Made by a program: the position numbers and the translations under genes. From Campylobacterales bacterium (GTDB lineage Bacteria; Campylobacterota; Campylobacteria; Campylobacterales; QNZT01), in the NCBI GenBank assembly GCA_027080605.1, contig JALWRO010000253.1, positions 1 through 13,860 on the forward strand: 13,860 bases of DNA, read 5' to 3'. The notes beneath the pieces are model-generated. The model was not told where the DNA came from. It worked only from the letters and a program-made list of their open reading frames with translations, and did not search any database. Shown here piece after piece: positions 1 to 8,700 of this stretch; position 1 is the stretch's first letter; each line of letters starts with the position of its first letter.

Positions 1-255
1 CTGTTGCAGGAAGTGACACATGCGGCAGGGCGTACAGGTGTGCTTTGCGAAGGCGGCAGCAAAGTTGACGAACGGGCATTTTTGGAAGAGTTGCATGCAC
101 AGATTCACAGAGGCGGCAGCCGTGGTAACGGTACCGGACGCAATATCCACCAGCGACCGCTGGAAGAGGCGATTCGTATGGCAAATGCCATTTACGCCGT
201 CACCGTCGAAGATGCCTCTGTCGAAGCGGCGATGAAAATTATCGAGGGAGACTAA
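1..255 (+). CDS. Class I fructose-bisphosphate aldolase (DhnA type), C-terminal fragment
   Basis: Only the last 84 codons lie in the window; the 5' end, with the Schiff-base lysine, is outside. The frame is open from base 1 to the TAA at 253-255. The fragment has the GGSKVDE loop followed by the glycine-rich segment GGSRGNGTGRNIHQRP. This matches the C-terminal phosphate-binding strand-loop of DhnA/FbaB-type class I aldolases, which interconvert fructose-1,6-bisphosphate with dihydroxyacetone phosphate and glyceraldehyde-3-phosphate in the cytoplasm. The tail (ASVEAAMKI) is also typical of that family. The stop is two bases before the lpdA start, so it appears to be the upstream gene of a glycolysis/glycogen operon. 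A related DeoC/LacD-fold aldolase with another substrate cannot be excluded from so short a piece. Confidence 0.75.
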   Translation: MLQEVTHAAGRTGVLCEGGSKVDERAFLEELHAQIHRGGSRGNGTGRNIHQRPLEEAIRMANAIYAVTVEDASVEAAMKIIEGD

Positions 256-257
256 AG

Positions 258-1667
258 ATGCAGAAGTATGATTTGATCGTCATCGGTGCGGGACCGGCAG
301 GTACACCCGCGGCGATGGCAGCGGCACAGTTTGGCAAGAAAGTATTACTGATCGACAAACGCGGTGAACCGGGCGGTGAGTGCCTTTTTGAAGGGTGTAT
401 TCCCTCTAAAGTACTGGAAAATGCCGCAAACCGATATGCTATGCTCAAAGAGGCGCAAAATTTTCATGTAGAACTCAAATCTTCTCCTCAAATTCACTGG
501 GAAGCGGTACTTCGCGATAAAGATGCGATTTTGTCAAGACGCGCCAAAGGCGCTCTCATGGCAATGGAAAAGCTTCCGACACTTACCTTCATGAAAGGGG
601 AAGCGCAATTTGTCGATGCACATACGATTGAAGCGGAAGGTGTGCAATATGGTTTTGATAAAGCACTTATCGCCACCGGCGGCAAAGTCAATTTGCCTCC
701 GTTTAAAGGAAACGGTGTTGCCAAAGCATGGACGAACCGGGATGTATTTTTTGAAGAAGAGATTCCTAAAGAGCTGCTTTTTGTCGGGGCGGGTGCGATC
801 AGCTGCGAACTGGCACAAATGTTCAACAAACTGGGCACTAAATGCACGGTACTGGAGCGTGGAGAGCGGATTTTAAAACATGTGGATGAAGAAGCTGCGC
901 TGGCGATTCAGGAGCATATGCGGCAAAACGGTATTCGTATCGAGTGTAAGGTTTCTCTCGAATCGATAGAAGAGAACGGCGGCAGTTTTTCGGTCTGTTT
1001 CAGACAGAATGAGGAAGAGCAGGTGCTGGAGAGTGAAAAAGTACTTCTTGCGACAGGGCGTATCGCCAACCTCGACGGTCTGGGACTTGAGAAAGCAGGT
1101 GTTGCATATGACCGGCACGGTGTCACAGTCAACGACATGCTTCAATCTTCCCAGCCTCATATCTTTGCGTGCGGAGATTGCATCAACGCGCCGCGCTTCG
1201 CCCATACGGCAAGTTACGAAGCGGGCATTGTCGTGCACAATATGTTTGCGCCGCATCCTCACAGTGTCGATTACGATAAAAACAGCTGGGTACTCTTCAG
1301 TGATCCACAGGTGGCACAGGTTGGGATCGATGAAGCGGAGGCAAAGCGCCGCGGTATGGATGTCAGTGTAGTTTCATATGATTATAGCAGCGATGCCAGA
1401 GCACAGATCGACAAGCAGGAGCTGGGATTTGTGAAATTTGTCATCGACAAAGCAAGCGGTGTGATTGCCGGTGTGACGATTTTGAGTGAAGATGCCGCGT
1501 CACTGGCGGGAGAAGCGGCGTTGATTGTCGCAAACAAAATGAAACCGATGGATGTAATGGGTGCGATCCATCCGCATCCGACGCTGTGTGAGAGTTTTGG
1601 AAAACTTTCACAGAAAATCTTTATGGGCATGATGATGCAAAGAGGAGCAGGACATGGCAAACAGTAA
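258..1667 (+). CDS. lpdA: Dihydrolipoamide dehydrogenase (FAD-dependent pyridine nucleotide-disulfide oxidoreductase)
   Basis: This 469-residue flavoprotein should oxidise protein-bound dihydrolipoamide with NAD+. Visible signatures are the N-terminal FAD-binding GxGxxG (VIGAGPAGTP), the redox disulfide C42-C47 in GGECLFEGCIPSK, the NAD-binding GAGAIS at 177-182, the second FAD motif CGDCINAP (D307), and the C-terminal dimerisation domain with the catalytic pair H440 and E445 in HPHPTLCESF. The CxxxxC spacing and His-Glu pair favour dihydrolipoamide dehydrogenase over glutathione or mercuric reductase. The ATG at 258 follows a GGGAG ribosome-binding site at 246-250. Its end overlaps eno by 14 bp, so the two are probably translationally coupled. 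No E1 or E2 component, glycine cleavage gene or lipoyl protein is in the window, so its partner is unknown. The cysteine in the usual Ser/His position of HPTLxE is unremarkable for the family. Confidence 0.88.
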   Translation: MQKYDLIVIGAGPAGTPAAMAAAQFGKKVLLIDKRGEPGGECLFEGCIPSKVLENAANRYAMLKEAQNFHVELKSSPQIHWEAVLRDKDAILSRRAKGALMAMEKLPTLTFMKGEAQFVDAHTIEAEGVQYGFDKALIATGGKVNLPPFKGNGVAKAWTNRDVFFEEEIPKELLFVGAGAISCELAQMFNKLGTKCTVLERGERILKHVDEEAALAIQEHMRQNGIRIECKVSLESIEENGGSFSVCFRQNEEEQVLESEKVLLATGRIANLDGLGLEKAGVAYDRHGVTVNDMLQSSQPHIFACGDCINAPRFAHTASYEAGIVVHNMFAPHPHSVDYDKNSWVLFSDPQVAQVGIDEAEAKRRGMDVSVVSYDYSSDARAQIDKQELGFVKFVIDKASGVIAGVTILSEDAASLAGEAALIVANKMKPMDVMGAIHPHPTLCESFGKLSQKIFMGMMMQRGAGHGKQ

Positions 1668-2931
1668 AATCAAAGCGGTACGGGCGCTGGAGATACTTGA
1701 TTCCCGCGGCAATCCGACAGTACGGGTTTTCATGACACTTGAAGACGGTACCCGAGTAAGTGCTTCGGTACCTTCCGGGGCGAGTACCGGTGAGTATGAA
1801 GCGGTGGAACTCCGCGACGGTGATCCGAAACGCTACGGCGGGAAAGGGGTCAAGAAAGCGGTGCAGCATGTCAACGGTATTATCGCGCCGGAAGTGATCG
1901 GGATGGATGCAACAGAACAGGCGAAGATCGACCGGCTGATGTGTGAAATAGACGGTACCGAGAATAAAAGCCGTTTGGGTGCCAATGCCATTTTGGGAGT
2001 GTCACTGGCAGCTGCCAAAGCAGCGGCAGAGAGTCATCATGAAGATCTCTTTCGTTATATGGGCGGTACCGATGTCAGGCGTATTCCCGTACCGTGTATG
2101 AATATTCTCAACGGCGGGGAACATGCCGACAACAGTGTCGATTTTCAGGAGTTCATGGCGATTCCGCACGGTGCACCGACATTTTCGGAAGGTCTGCGTT
2201 ATGTAGCGGAAACATTTCATACGCTTAAAGGATTGCTCAAAGCCAGAGGTTATGCGACATCTGTCGGTGACGAGGGTGGTTTCGCGCCCAATCTGAAAAG
2301 CAACGAAGAGGCGATGGAGTTGATTATCGAGGCGATCGAAAAGAGCGGCTATCGTCCGGGGGAAGATATTTCTATCGGTATAGACAGTGCGGCGACATCA
2401 TTTTCACCGATGAAAAAAGATATCTACAATCTGTTCAAATCGGGTGGCGGTGAGTTGACGTCCGAGGGGATGATCGAGCTGATTCGTCACTGGGTGCGTA
2501 AATATCCGATTATTCTCTGGGAAGATCCGTTTGCCGAAGAGGACTGGAATGCATTTGCTAAACTGACCAGAGAGCTGGGCAGTGATCTGGAGGTAGTGGG
2601 TGATGATATTTTTGTTACCAATACGAAATTTATCGCAAGGGGTATTGAAGAGCGCACAGCCAATGCGGCTTTGATCAAGCTCAATCAGATCGGTACGGTA
2701 ACGGAAACAGTCGATGCGGTGCGCATGTGCCGCGATCACGGATGGCGGGCATTTTTGTCTCACCGAAGTGGTGAAACGGCGGATACTTTTCTGGCAGACT
2801 TCGCCGTAGCGATGGATACCGGGCATCTCAAAAGCGGTTCCGCTTCACGAAGTGAACGCCTTGCCAAATACAATCGTCTGCTGGAGATCGAAGATATGCT
2901 GGGGGACGATGCCCTCTACTACTGGAAGTAA
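1654..2931 (+). CDS. eno: Enolase (2-phosphoglycerate hydratase)
   Basis: This is a full-length, 425-residue cytoplasmic enolase converting 2-phosphoglycerate to phosphoenolpyruvate in glycolysis and gluconeogenesis. Residues expected for catalysis are present: the SGASTGEYE loop, NGGEHADN, the acid E of GDEGGFAPN, metal ligands D244 (IGIDSAAT), E290 (WEDP) and D317 (VGDD), the base K342 (LIKLNQIGT), H370 in SHRSGET, and K393 in the substrate-binding region. Two local differences from common bacterial enolases are LWEDPF where SIEDPL is usual, and a longer SAATSFSPMKKD segment after the first metal ligand. The ATG at 1654 lies inside the end of lpdA and has a good AGAGGAG site at 1641-1647. 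glgP begins three bases after the stop. This could be the housekeeping enolase or a second copy dedicated to glycogen use; the window cannot tell. Confidence 0.96.
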   Translation: MANSKIKAVRALEILDSRGNPTVRVFMTLEDGTRVSASVPSGASTGEYEAVELRDGDPKRYGGKGVKKAVQHVNGIIAPEVIGMDATEQAKIDRLMCEIDGTENKSRLGANAILGVSLAAAKAAAESHHEDLFRYMGGTDVRRIPVPCMNILNGGEHADNSVDFQEFMAIPHGAPTFSEGLRYVAETFHTLKGLLKARGYATSVGDEGGFAPNLKSNEEAMELIIEAIEKSGYRPGEDISIGIDSAATSFSPMKKDIYNLFKSGGGELTSEGMIELIRHWVRKYPIILWEDPFAEEDWNAFAKLTRELGSDLEVVGDDIFVTNTKFIARGIEERTANAALIKLNQIGTVTETVDAVRMCRDHGWRAFLSHRSGETADTFLADFAVAMDTGHLKSGSASRSERLAKYNRLLEIEDMLGDDALYYWK

Positions 2932-2934
2932 GTC

Positions 2935-5091
2935 ATGATAAGTCAGGATCCTTCCGCAAATATCGCGATACCGGAACTTCCGGAAGAGCTCTCCGGACTG
3001 GCGGATTTGGCGTTGAACCTCTGGTGGACATGGAATCCCAAAGGGAAAAATCTCTTTCGGCTTTTAAATAGTTACCTCTGGAAAGAGAGTGGTCACAATC
3101 CGATCGAGATGCTTAAAAAGATGCCAAAAGAGGAACTCGAACGGGCATGTAAAAATGAACACTTCATGAGAGAGTTCCACTATGTGCTGGCACTGTTTCA
3201 GACATACATGAAAGACAAAACGGTTTACAGCGAAGAGGAGCCGCTGCCGATCGCCTACTTTTGCGCGGAGTTTGGATTGCACCATTCGGTACCGATCTAT
3301 TCCGGCGGACTGGGGTTTCTAGCGGGGGATATTCTCAAAGAGTCGAGTGATCTCGGATTGCCGATGGTCGGTGTCGGGTTTATGTATCCGCAGGGATATG
3401 TGCGGCAGATTATCGGCAGTGACGGGTGGCAGAACGGTAGCAACGAAACGATCGACAAAGATGTCGCGCCTATCGAGCGGGTGCTGGACGGTGACGGCAA
3501 GCAGATGATTTTGCAGGTGCCTTTTATCGATCCACCGGTGTATGTGGCGGTCTGGAAGATCAATGTCGGTCGTGTCACGCTCTATCTGCTCGATACCGAT
3601 ATCGAACAAAACGATCCCTGGGATCGACAGATCAGTTCCCATCTCTACACGCCGGATATGAACCAGCGGCTGCGTCAGCAGATTGTACTGGGGATCGGTG
3701 GTTATCGTGTGCTTGAAGCGCTGGGGGTGGAGTACTCCATTTTACATTTGAATGAGGGACACCCTGCCTTTGCACTGTTTGAACGGGTGCGTTACTTCAT
3801 GGAAAAAGAGGGCTTGTCTCTGGAAGAGGCGGTTGCCGGAGTGCGGAAGACATCGGTATTTACGACACATACGCCGTTACAGGCGGCGACGGATGTGTAC
3901 GGTTTTGATATGATGAGTAACTATTTCAGCGATTACTGGCAGCGTCTGGGAATGACCAAAGAGCAGTTTATGGAGTTTGGGATCAATCCCGATGTTTCCG
4001 ATGCCGGTTTCAATATGACGGTACTGGGTTTGAAAATGTGTATTCACAAAAACGGTGTAAGCCAAAAACATGGTGAAGTGACGCGCGAGATTTGGAAAAA
4101 TATTTTGCATGACGAAGGGGTACAGGGAACGATAGAAGCGGTGACCAACGGTGTTCATCTGCCGACCTGGCTGGGAGACGAACTCTTCGAAGCGCTGGAT
4201 CAGACGCTGGGCGAGGGATGGTTACAGGTACAGGATGTGCCCCAGTTGTGGGAACGCGTCGCCGAACTGGACGACAAAACCCTCTGGAATCTGCACTATA
4301 CGTACAAAGTACGGATGGTCAACTTTATCCGTGAACGGGTACGGCGCAAATGGTCGGATGAGGGGATTGACCCGCTCGTGGCGATGGCGGAAGGAGTCAT
4401 GCTCGATCCCGATGTACTGACGATCGGTTTTGCCAGACGTATGACATCGTATAAACGCCCCGATCTGATATTGCACGATCTGGATCGCCTGGAGAAGATC
4501 ATCAACAATTTTGCGCAGCCGGTGCAGATCATTTTTGCAGGCAAGGCGCACCCCGCGGACAACCCCGGCAAGAAGATATTGCAGCATATTTTCAAAACCG
4601 CGCAGGATCCGCGTTTTCGAGGACGTATCGCTTTTGTGGAAGATTACGGAGAAGGGGTGGCGAAATATCTGGTACGTGGTGTGGATGTATGGCTTAACAA
4701 TCCGAAAATCCCTATGGAGGCGTGCGGTACCAGCGGCATGAAAGCGGCGATTAACGGTACACTGCACTTTTCGGCGCTCGACGGCTGGTGGCCGGAAGGA
4801 TATAACGGTAAAAACGGCTGGGTAATCGGCGGTGAAAGTTCGGATGACGCGGCAGATGCTGCCAGTATTTACGATACACTGGAGCAGAAGATTGTTCCCC
4901 TCTACTACAATGTCACGGAAGAGGGGATTCCGGCAGAGTGGATTGCGATGATGCGAGAATCGATCAGAAGCATAGCACCGCACTTCAGCGCACGCAGAAT
5001 GATGAAAGAGTATTTGCAGAAATTTTATCTTCCGATATCCCATACTGTGACGGCATACCGGAACAAAGTGCATCCGGAAGGAACATCATAG
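2935..5091 (+). CDS. glgP: Alpha-glucan (glycogen) phosphorylase, compact bacterial type
   Basis: This protein should release glucose-1-phosphate from the non-reducing ends of glycogen, using pyridoxal phosphate. The N-terminus (LALNLWWTWNP, residues 25-35) is the signature of the bacterial/Thermus-type alpha-glucan phosphorylases. Next come the glycine loop SGGLGFLAGD, HLNEGHPAF (271-279), FTTHTP (309-314), GFARRMTSYKRP (498-509) and the cofactor segment EACGTSGMKAAING, in which K603 should bind pyridoxal phosphate. At 718 residues it is roughly 100 shorter than many relatives I know of this type, but all core blocks are present. The loop after HTP reads LQAATD rather than the usual VPAGxD. 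It lacks the N-terminal extension that carries the phosphorylated serine of animal phosphorylases. It starts three bases after eno, with only a weak GGAAG-like site inside the end of eno, so coupling is likely. It ends at a hairpin. Confidence 0.94.
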   Translation: MISQDPSANIAIPELPEELSGLADLALNLWWTWNPKGKNLFRLLNSYLWKESGHNPIEMLKKMPKEELERACKNEHFMREFHYVLALFQTYMKDKTVYSEEEPLPIAYFCAEFGLHHSVPIYSGGLGFLAGDILKESSDLGLPMVGVGFMYPQGYVRQIIGSDGWQNGSNETIDKDVAPIERVLDGDGKQMILQVPFIDPPVYVAVWKINVGRVTLYLLDTDIEQNDPWDRQISSHLYTPDMNQRLRQQIVLGIGGYRVLEALGVEYSILHLNEGHPAFALFERVRYFMEKEGLSLEEAVAGVRKTSVFTTHTPLQAATDVYGFDMMSNYFSDYWQRLGMTKEQFMEFGINPDVSDAGFNMTVLGLKMCIHKNGVSQKHGEVTREIWKNILHDEGVQGTIEAVTNGVHLPTWLGDELFEALDQTLGEGWLQVQDVPQLWERVAELDDKTLWNLHYTYKVRMVNFIRERVRRKWSDEGIDPLVAMAEGVMLDPDVLTIGFARRMTSYKRPDLILHDLDRLEKIINNFAQPVQIIFAGKAHPADNPGKKILQHIFKTAQDPRFRGRIAFVEDYGEGVAKYLVRGVDVWLNNPKIPMEACGTSGMKAAINGTLHFSALDGWWPEGYNGKNGWVIGGESSDDAADAASIYDTLEQKIVPLYYNVTEEGIPAEWIAMMRESIRSIAPHFSARRMMKEYLQKFYLPISHTVTAYRNKVHPEGTS

Positions 5092-5115
5092 TAACAGAGT
5101 GAATACTCTGTTACT
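5090..5115. terminator. Hairpin between convergent genes, probable bidirectional terminator
   Basis: A perfect 11-bp inverted repeat (AGTAACAGAGT / ACTCTGTTACT) with a 4-base loop begins on the glgP stop codon and covers the stop codon of the convergent minus-strand gene at 5111. Placement between convergent genes suits a shared transcription end. There is no clear T-tract on either side, so classic Rho-independent function is not certain. Confidence 0.55.
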
Positions 5116-5623
5116 TCGCGTGCAGTACCACCTCTCCTTTTCCCTGGTTAATCAGTGCATTATAGGCTTTATCGAGCTCTTCATGAGGTCCTTGTACGAT
5201 GATAATATTTTTACCCTCTTTGAGCATATCTTCGTAGTGTTTTGCTTCCTCTTCGGTAAGACCGCGGTCTTTGAGCCATGCAGCGAGTGCGCTGAGTGCT
5301 CCGACGGTGGCTGCGCCTCCTACCAGACCGGTGAGTGATCCGATCAGCGGACCGGTGGCAACCATGGGACCGAAACCGGGAATAAAGACGACCAGTCCGC
5401 CGAGCAAGAAGCCCCAGAGTGCACCCCAGAATGCACCGTTTTCGCCCCAGAAGAGGGCATCTTCGTTCTCTTTGTTGAACTCAAACTTGTCGTACTCTTC
5501 CTGATAGCCTTTTCCCAAAACGGTAATATGAAACTTGTTTACGCCGGCTTGTAACAGCTTTTCTACTGCCCAGGCTGTATCGTCATGATTATCATAGACG
5601 GCAAAAAGAGTTTCCTGTTTCAT
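5111..5623 (-). CDS. Glycine-rich membrane-associated protein, general-stress/DUF1269-like
   Basis: This is a 170-residue protein of unproven function. Residues 5-39 form a short alpha/beta unit (LFAVYDNHDDTAWAVEKLL then VLGKG) resembling the N-terminus of Bacillus YflT/17M-like general stress proteins. Residues 63-117 are a glycine-zipper stretch (GALWGFLLGGLVVFIPGFGP onward to LVGGAATVGALSALAAWL), able to form one or two membrane-inserting helices. Residues 119-170 are a polar domain containing NIIIVQGP, possibly a second ferredoxin-like unit. A strong AGGAGG site (5628-5633 on the minus strand) and a TATAAT box (5653-5658) precede the ATG. It is the only minus-strand gene here and separates the two glycogen blocks. 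A role in envelope or stress response is inferred only from the family resemblance; a catalytic function is not apparent. Confidence 0.7.
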   Translation of the reverse strand: MKQETLFAVYDNHDDTAWAVEKLLQAGVNKFHITVLGKGYQEEYDKFEFNKENEDALFWGENGAFWGALWGFLLGGLVVFIPGFGPMVATGPLIGSLTGLVGGAATVGALSALAAWLKDRGLTEEEAKHYEDMLKEGKNIIIVQGPHEELDKAYNALINQGKGEVVLHAK

Positions 5624-5652
5624 CGTATCCTCCTGAAATGGTATTCTGTGTT

Positions 5653-5658
5653 ATTATA
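5653..5658 (-). promoter_or_regulatory. -10 box of the minus-strand stress-type gene
   Basis: The minus strand reads TGTATAATAAC, a consensus TATAAT, about 30 bases upstream of the ATG. It would give a leader of roughly 23 bases that includes the AGGAGG site. No good -35 box stands 17 bases upstream; the upstream DNA is AT-rich, as is common in Campylobacterota promoters. Confidence 0.55.
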
Positions 5659-5705
5659 CAATAAATAAGAATCCGAAATATGTTCGCCAGGTGACAAAAA
5701 GAGGG

Positions 5706-5711
5706 TATAAT
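5706..5711 (+). promoter_or_regulatory. -10 box for the PhK-like/glk/galT/glgA operon
   Basis: A perfect TATAAT lies in GGGTATAATAG, about 76 bases before the ATG at 5788. The hexamer 17 bases upstream (TTCGCC) is a poor -35 box, which suggests an activator or an alternative reading. It is divergent from the minus-strand TATAAT at 5653-5658, with about 48 bases between the boxes. Confidence 0.55.
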
Positions 5712-5722
5712 AGTCTTTGTGT

Positions 5723-5742
5723 TATGATACTTCCATATCATA
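5723..5742. promoter_or_regulatory. 20-bp palindrome just downstream of the predicted start site, operator candidate
   Basis: TATGATA and TATCATA form a perfect 7-bp inverted repeat separated by 6 bases. It begins about a dozen bases after the TATAAT at 5706, so it sits at the expected transcription start and leader. That is a typical place for a repressor site. The arms are too AT-rich to make a strong RNA hairpin. Confidence 0.35.
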
Positions 5743-5770
5743 GTTAGTTACTCTGTTTAAACCAATATTC

Positions 5771-5778
5771 AAGAGGTG
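5771..5778 (+). promoter_or_regulatory. Ribosome-binding site that selects the ATG at 5788
   Basis: AAGAGGTG lies 9 bases before the ATG at 5788. The same site overlaps an in-frame GTG at 5776, which therefore has no spacing for a Shine-Dalgarno contact. The ATG is preferred. Confidence 0.65.
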
Positions 5779-5787
5779 AAAAATCCG

Positions 5788-8700
5788 ATGAACACCGATT
5801 CTCTCCAGTCATCGCTCGATCGTCATTTTCGTGCAATCGAAAAGATCATTCTCTCCCGTCAGGATCCTGTAACCGGTCTGCTTCCCGCCAGTACCGCCGT
5901 CAAGGCACACGGGGACTATACCGATGCCTGGGTCAGAGACAATGTCTATAGTATCCTTTCTGTCTGGGGACTCTCACTAGCGTACCAAAGACATTTTGGC
6001 GAGCACCACCGTACCCATTTGCTTTCACAAAGTGTCGTCAAACTGATGCGCGGGCTTTTGACGGCGATGATGCGGCAGGCGGATCATGTGGAGAAGTTCA
6101 AATATACGCTCGAACCGACCGATGCACTTCATGCAAAGTACGGTACCCATACCGGTCTGGCAGTAGTCGGCGACGATGAGTGGGGGCATCTTCAAATCGA
6201 TGCGACATCGATTTTTCTGCTGATGCTGGCACAGATGACCGCTTCGGGACTGCGGATTGTGTTTACGCAGGATGAAGTCGATTTTGTGCAAAATCTGGTG
6301 CACTATATCAGCCGCAGTTACTGTACTCCCGATTACGGTATCTGGGAGCGGGGGAACAAGATCAATCACGGCAAGACGGAGATCAACTGCAGTTCGGTAG
6401 GCATGGCGAAAGCAGCGCTTGAAGCGATCGACGGCGTCAACCTTTTCGGCAATGTCGCCAGTCATGAAGCGGTCATTCATGTAATCGCCAGCGATGTGGC
6501 GCGGGCACGGTTTACACTCGAAAGTCTGCTGCCGCGTGAATCGACTTCCAAAGAGACGGATGCGGCGCTTTTGAGTATTATCGGCTATCCGGCGTATGCC
6601 ATCGAGGATCAGGCGCTGGTGGAGCGTACACGTCAGAAAATCATTAAAAAGCTGTGCGGTGAGTACGGGTGCAAACGTTTTTTGCGCGACGGACACCAGA
6701 GTGCTATCGAAGATACGTCGCGGCTCCATTATGAACCCGAAGAGCTCAGGGCTTTTGAACATATCGAATCGGAATGGCCGCTCTTTTTTACCTATCTGCT
6801 GCTCGATGCACTGATGCGAAGAGATCATGAAGCGGTATGGCACTGGCAGAAGAAGCTGGCGCCGCTGTTTGTCGAACGGGACGGGGAGCGGTTGTTGCCG
6901 GAGCTTTATATTGTCCCCAAAGAGCGTATTGAAGCGGAAAAGGCACATCCGGGTTCACAGGAGCGTGTTCCCAACGAAAACATTCCGCTGGTCTGGGCAC
7001 AGAGTCTCTATATGTTGTGCGATATGATCATGGACGGGGTGCTTCGTCCGGGCGATATCGATCCGTTGCACCGGCGGGAGCGTATCGGTCACAGGCGGCA
7101 GACGCAGATTTTGGTGGCGGTGATTTCCCAGAACGAGCGTGTCCGGCAGAAGTTGCTGGATCTGGGCTTTTCGAGTGAAACACCGCAGGATGTATTGCCT
7201 GTCAAAATTCGTCAGGCTTCACAGCTCTCTTTGCTCCATACACTGCTGGGGCAGAATGCGAAACTTCATCTCAGCGGCAGACCGATGCTGGTTGCCAGAA
7301 CCATTACCACATCGCAGGCGTATCTGGTAGATGGCGAAGAGACACTTTTTTTGCCTTACTACTTCGATCCGCAGGGGTTCTATTTCAGTTATGACAACAC
7401 GCTTTTGGTAGAGCATTTTCGCACCTCTTTGAAGTTTCTCTCTTCAAGCTGGGATCAACCCGGGCAGCCGATACTGCCGTTTCTTGTACGTGAAGATATG
7501 CTCGAAGGGGAAGATCAGGCGTCGGTACTGGCACTGTTACATGAACTGCAAAGCGGTGTGTGTGACGGTTTGGTTGTGAAGACCGGACGGCTGGGGCAGC
7601 TGATGACGACTGCAGCGGTGGAGCGGATTGAAAACCTTGACAATGTAACGTTGGCGGATTTGAAAATCGAGTCTGTTGCAGACAATGCGATCTGCTTTAC
7701 TTCCGATTTTCATGAAGAGGTGCCTTTGGGTAGTGAGGCGTGTGCCTTTTGGGATACGCAGAGTGATGAGGTACTGGCGGAGCGGCTTGTTACGGAAACA
7801 AATCACTTCGCGCAGGCGTATATTGTCTCCCTTTTGTGGCAGAGGCACGGAAAATCCTTTATGCTGCATACGCCGCAGGGAGCGGTTTCGCTGGCTGATT
7901 TTACGGAGCAGTTGTATGCGGTCTGTACCCTGCGTCATAACTGGGCGGTTGTGCGGCGTCTGGCGGATATTACCGGAAAGTTTGACGACCGGCTGGAAGA
8001 TGTTTTGCTTGACATAGTAATCCGGCAAAAACGTCTTGCGGTGGGACGGGCATATTTTGACAAAGCGATTTTCAGCAAACCGCAGGACAACCTGGCGATT
8101 GTCAGAACCATTGACGGGTTTTGCGGCGAAAATGCGGCGGAACGGGTGTTGACGCAGGAGATTATTTTGCATCTGGGCTATTTGATTCGCCGGGAGCCGG
8201 AACTTTTTGACAATATGATTACATTGCGGACGTGGTATTTCGTACAGTTGCTTGTCGGGCAGATCGCACGGGAGCGGGGTGAGTCGATCGGTGCGGCGTA
8301 TGAGACACTGCTGACGCTGGCACCGCATAATATCTACAGAAGGTTGCACAAAATTTTAAAATCTTTCAAAATCGAAACCCGGCAGTTGATCGATCAGGAA
8401 AACCTGAAAGCTTCCGGAACACCGGATATCGAAGCGATCGAAAAAGGGATCGTCGGTGCGGAAACGGCGGAGGTGAAAGAGTGGCACCAGTGGCGTGAGC
8501 AGATGGGAATGATCGGACGGCTTTCGGCACGTTTTTACAAAGATATCTGGCATATGCTGCAGCAGTGCAACGGGTTGGTGATAGGGGAGAAGTACAACCT
8601 CAGAAGCCGTATCGGTTCGGAACTGACACTTGAATCAACACCCGGAGAACAGAACTTTGCGCTTAAAATCGATGCGTTGTTGCAGGGGATTACCGCGGCT

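Noticed and set aside
4222..5073. Long open frame antisense to glgP (283 codons), and similar antisense frames at 6025-6948 and 7537-8349
   Set aside because: They lie wholly inside strongly recognised genes, have no family resemblance, and follow from codon bias of the sense genes.
5776..5778. In-frame GTG as the start of the PhK-like gene
   Set aside because: It overlaps the ribosome-binding site itself; the ATG at 5788 has proper spacing.
133..6149. Apparent excess of GGTACC hexamers in the glycogen genes
   Set aside because: They fit preferred Gly-Thr and neighbouring codons (GGT ACC and shifted frames); they are scattered, not arranged, so no site function is supported.
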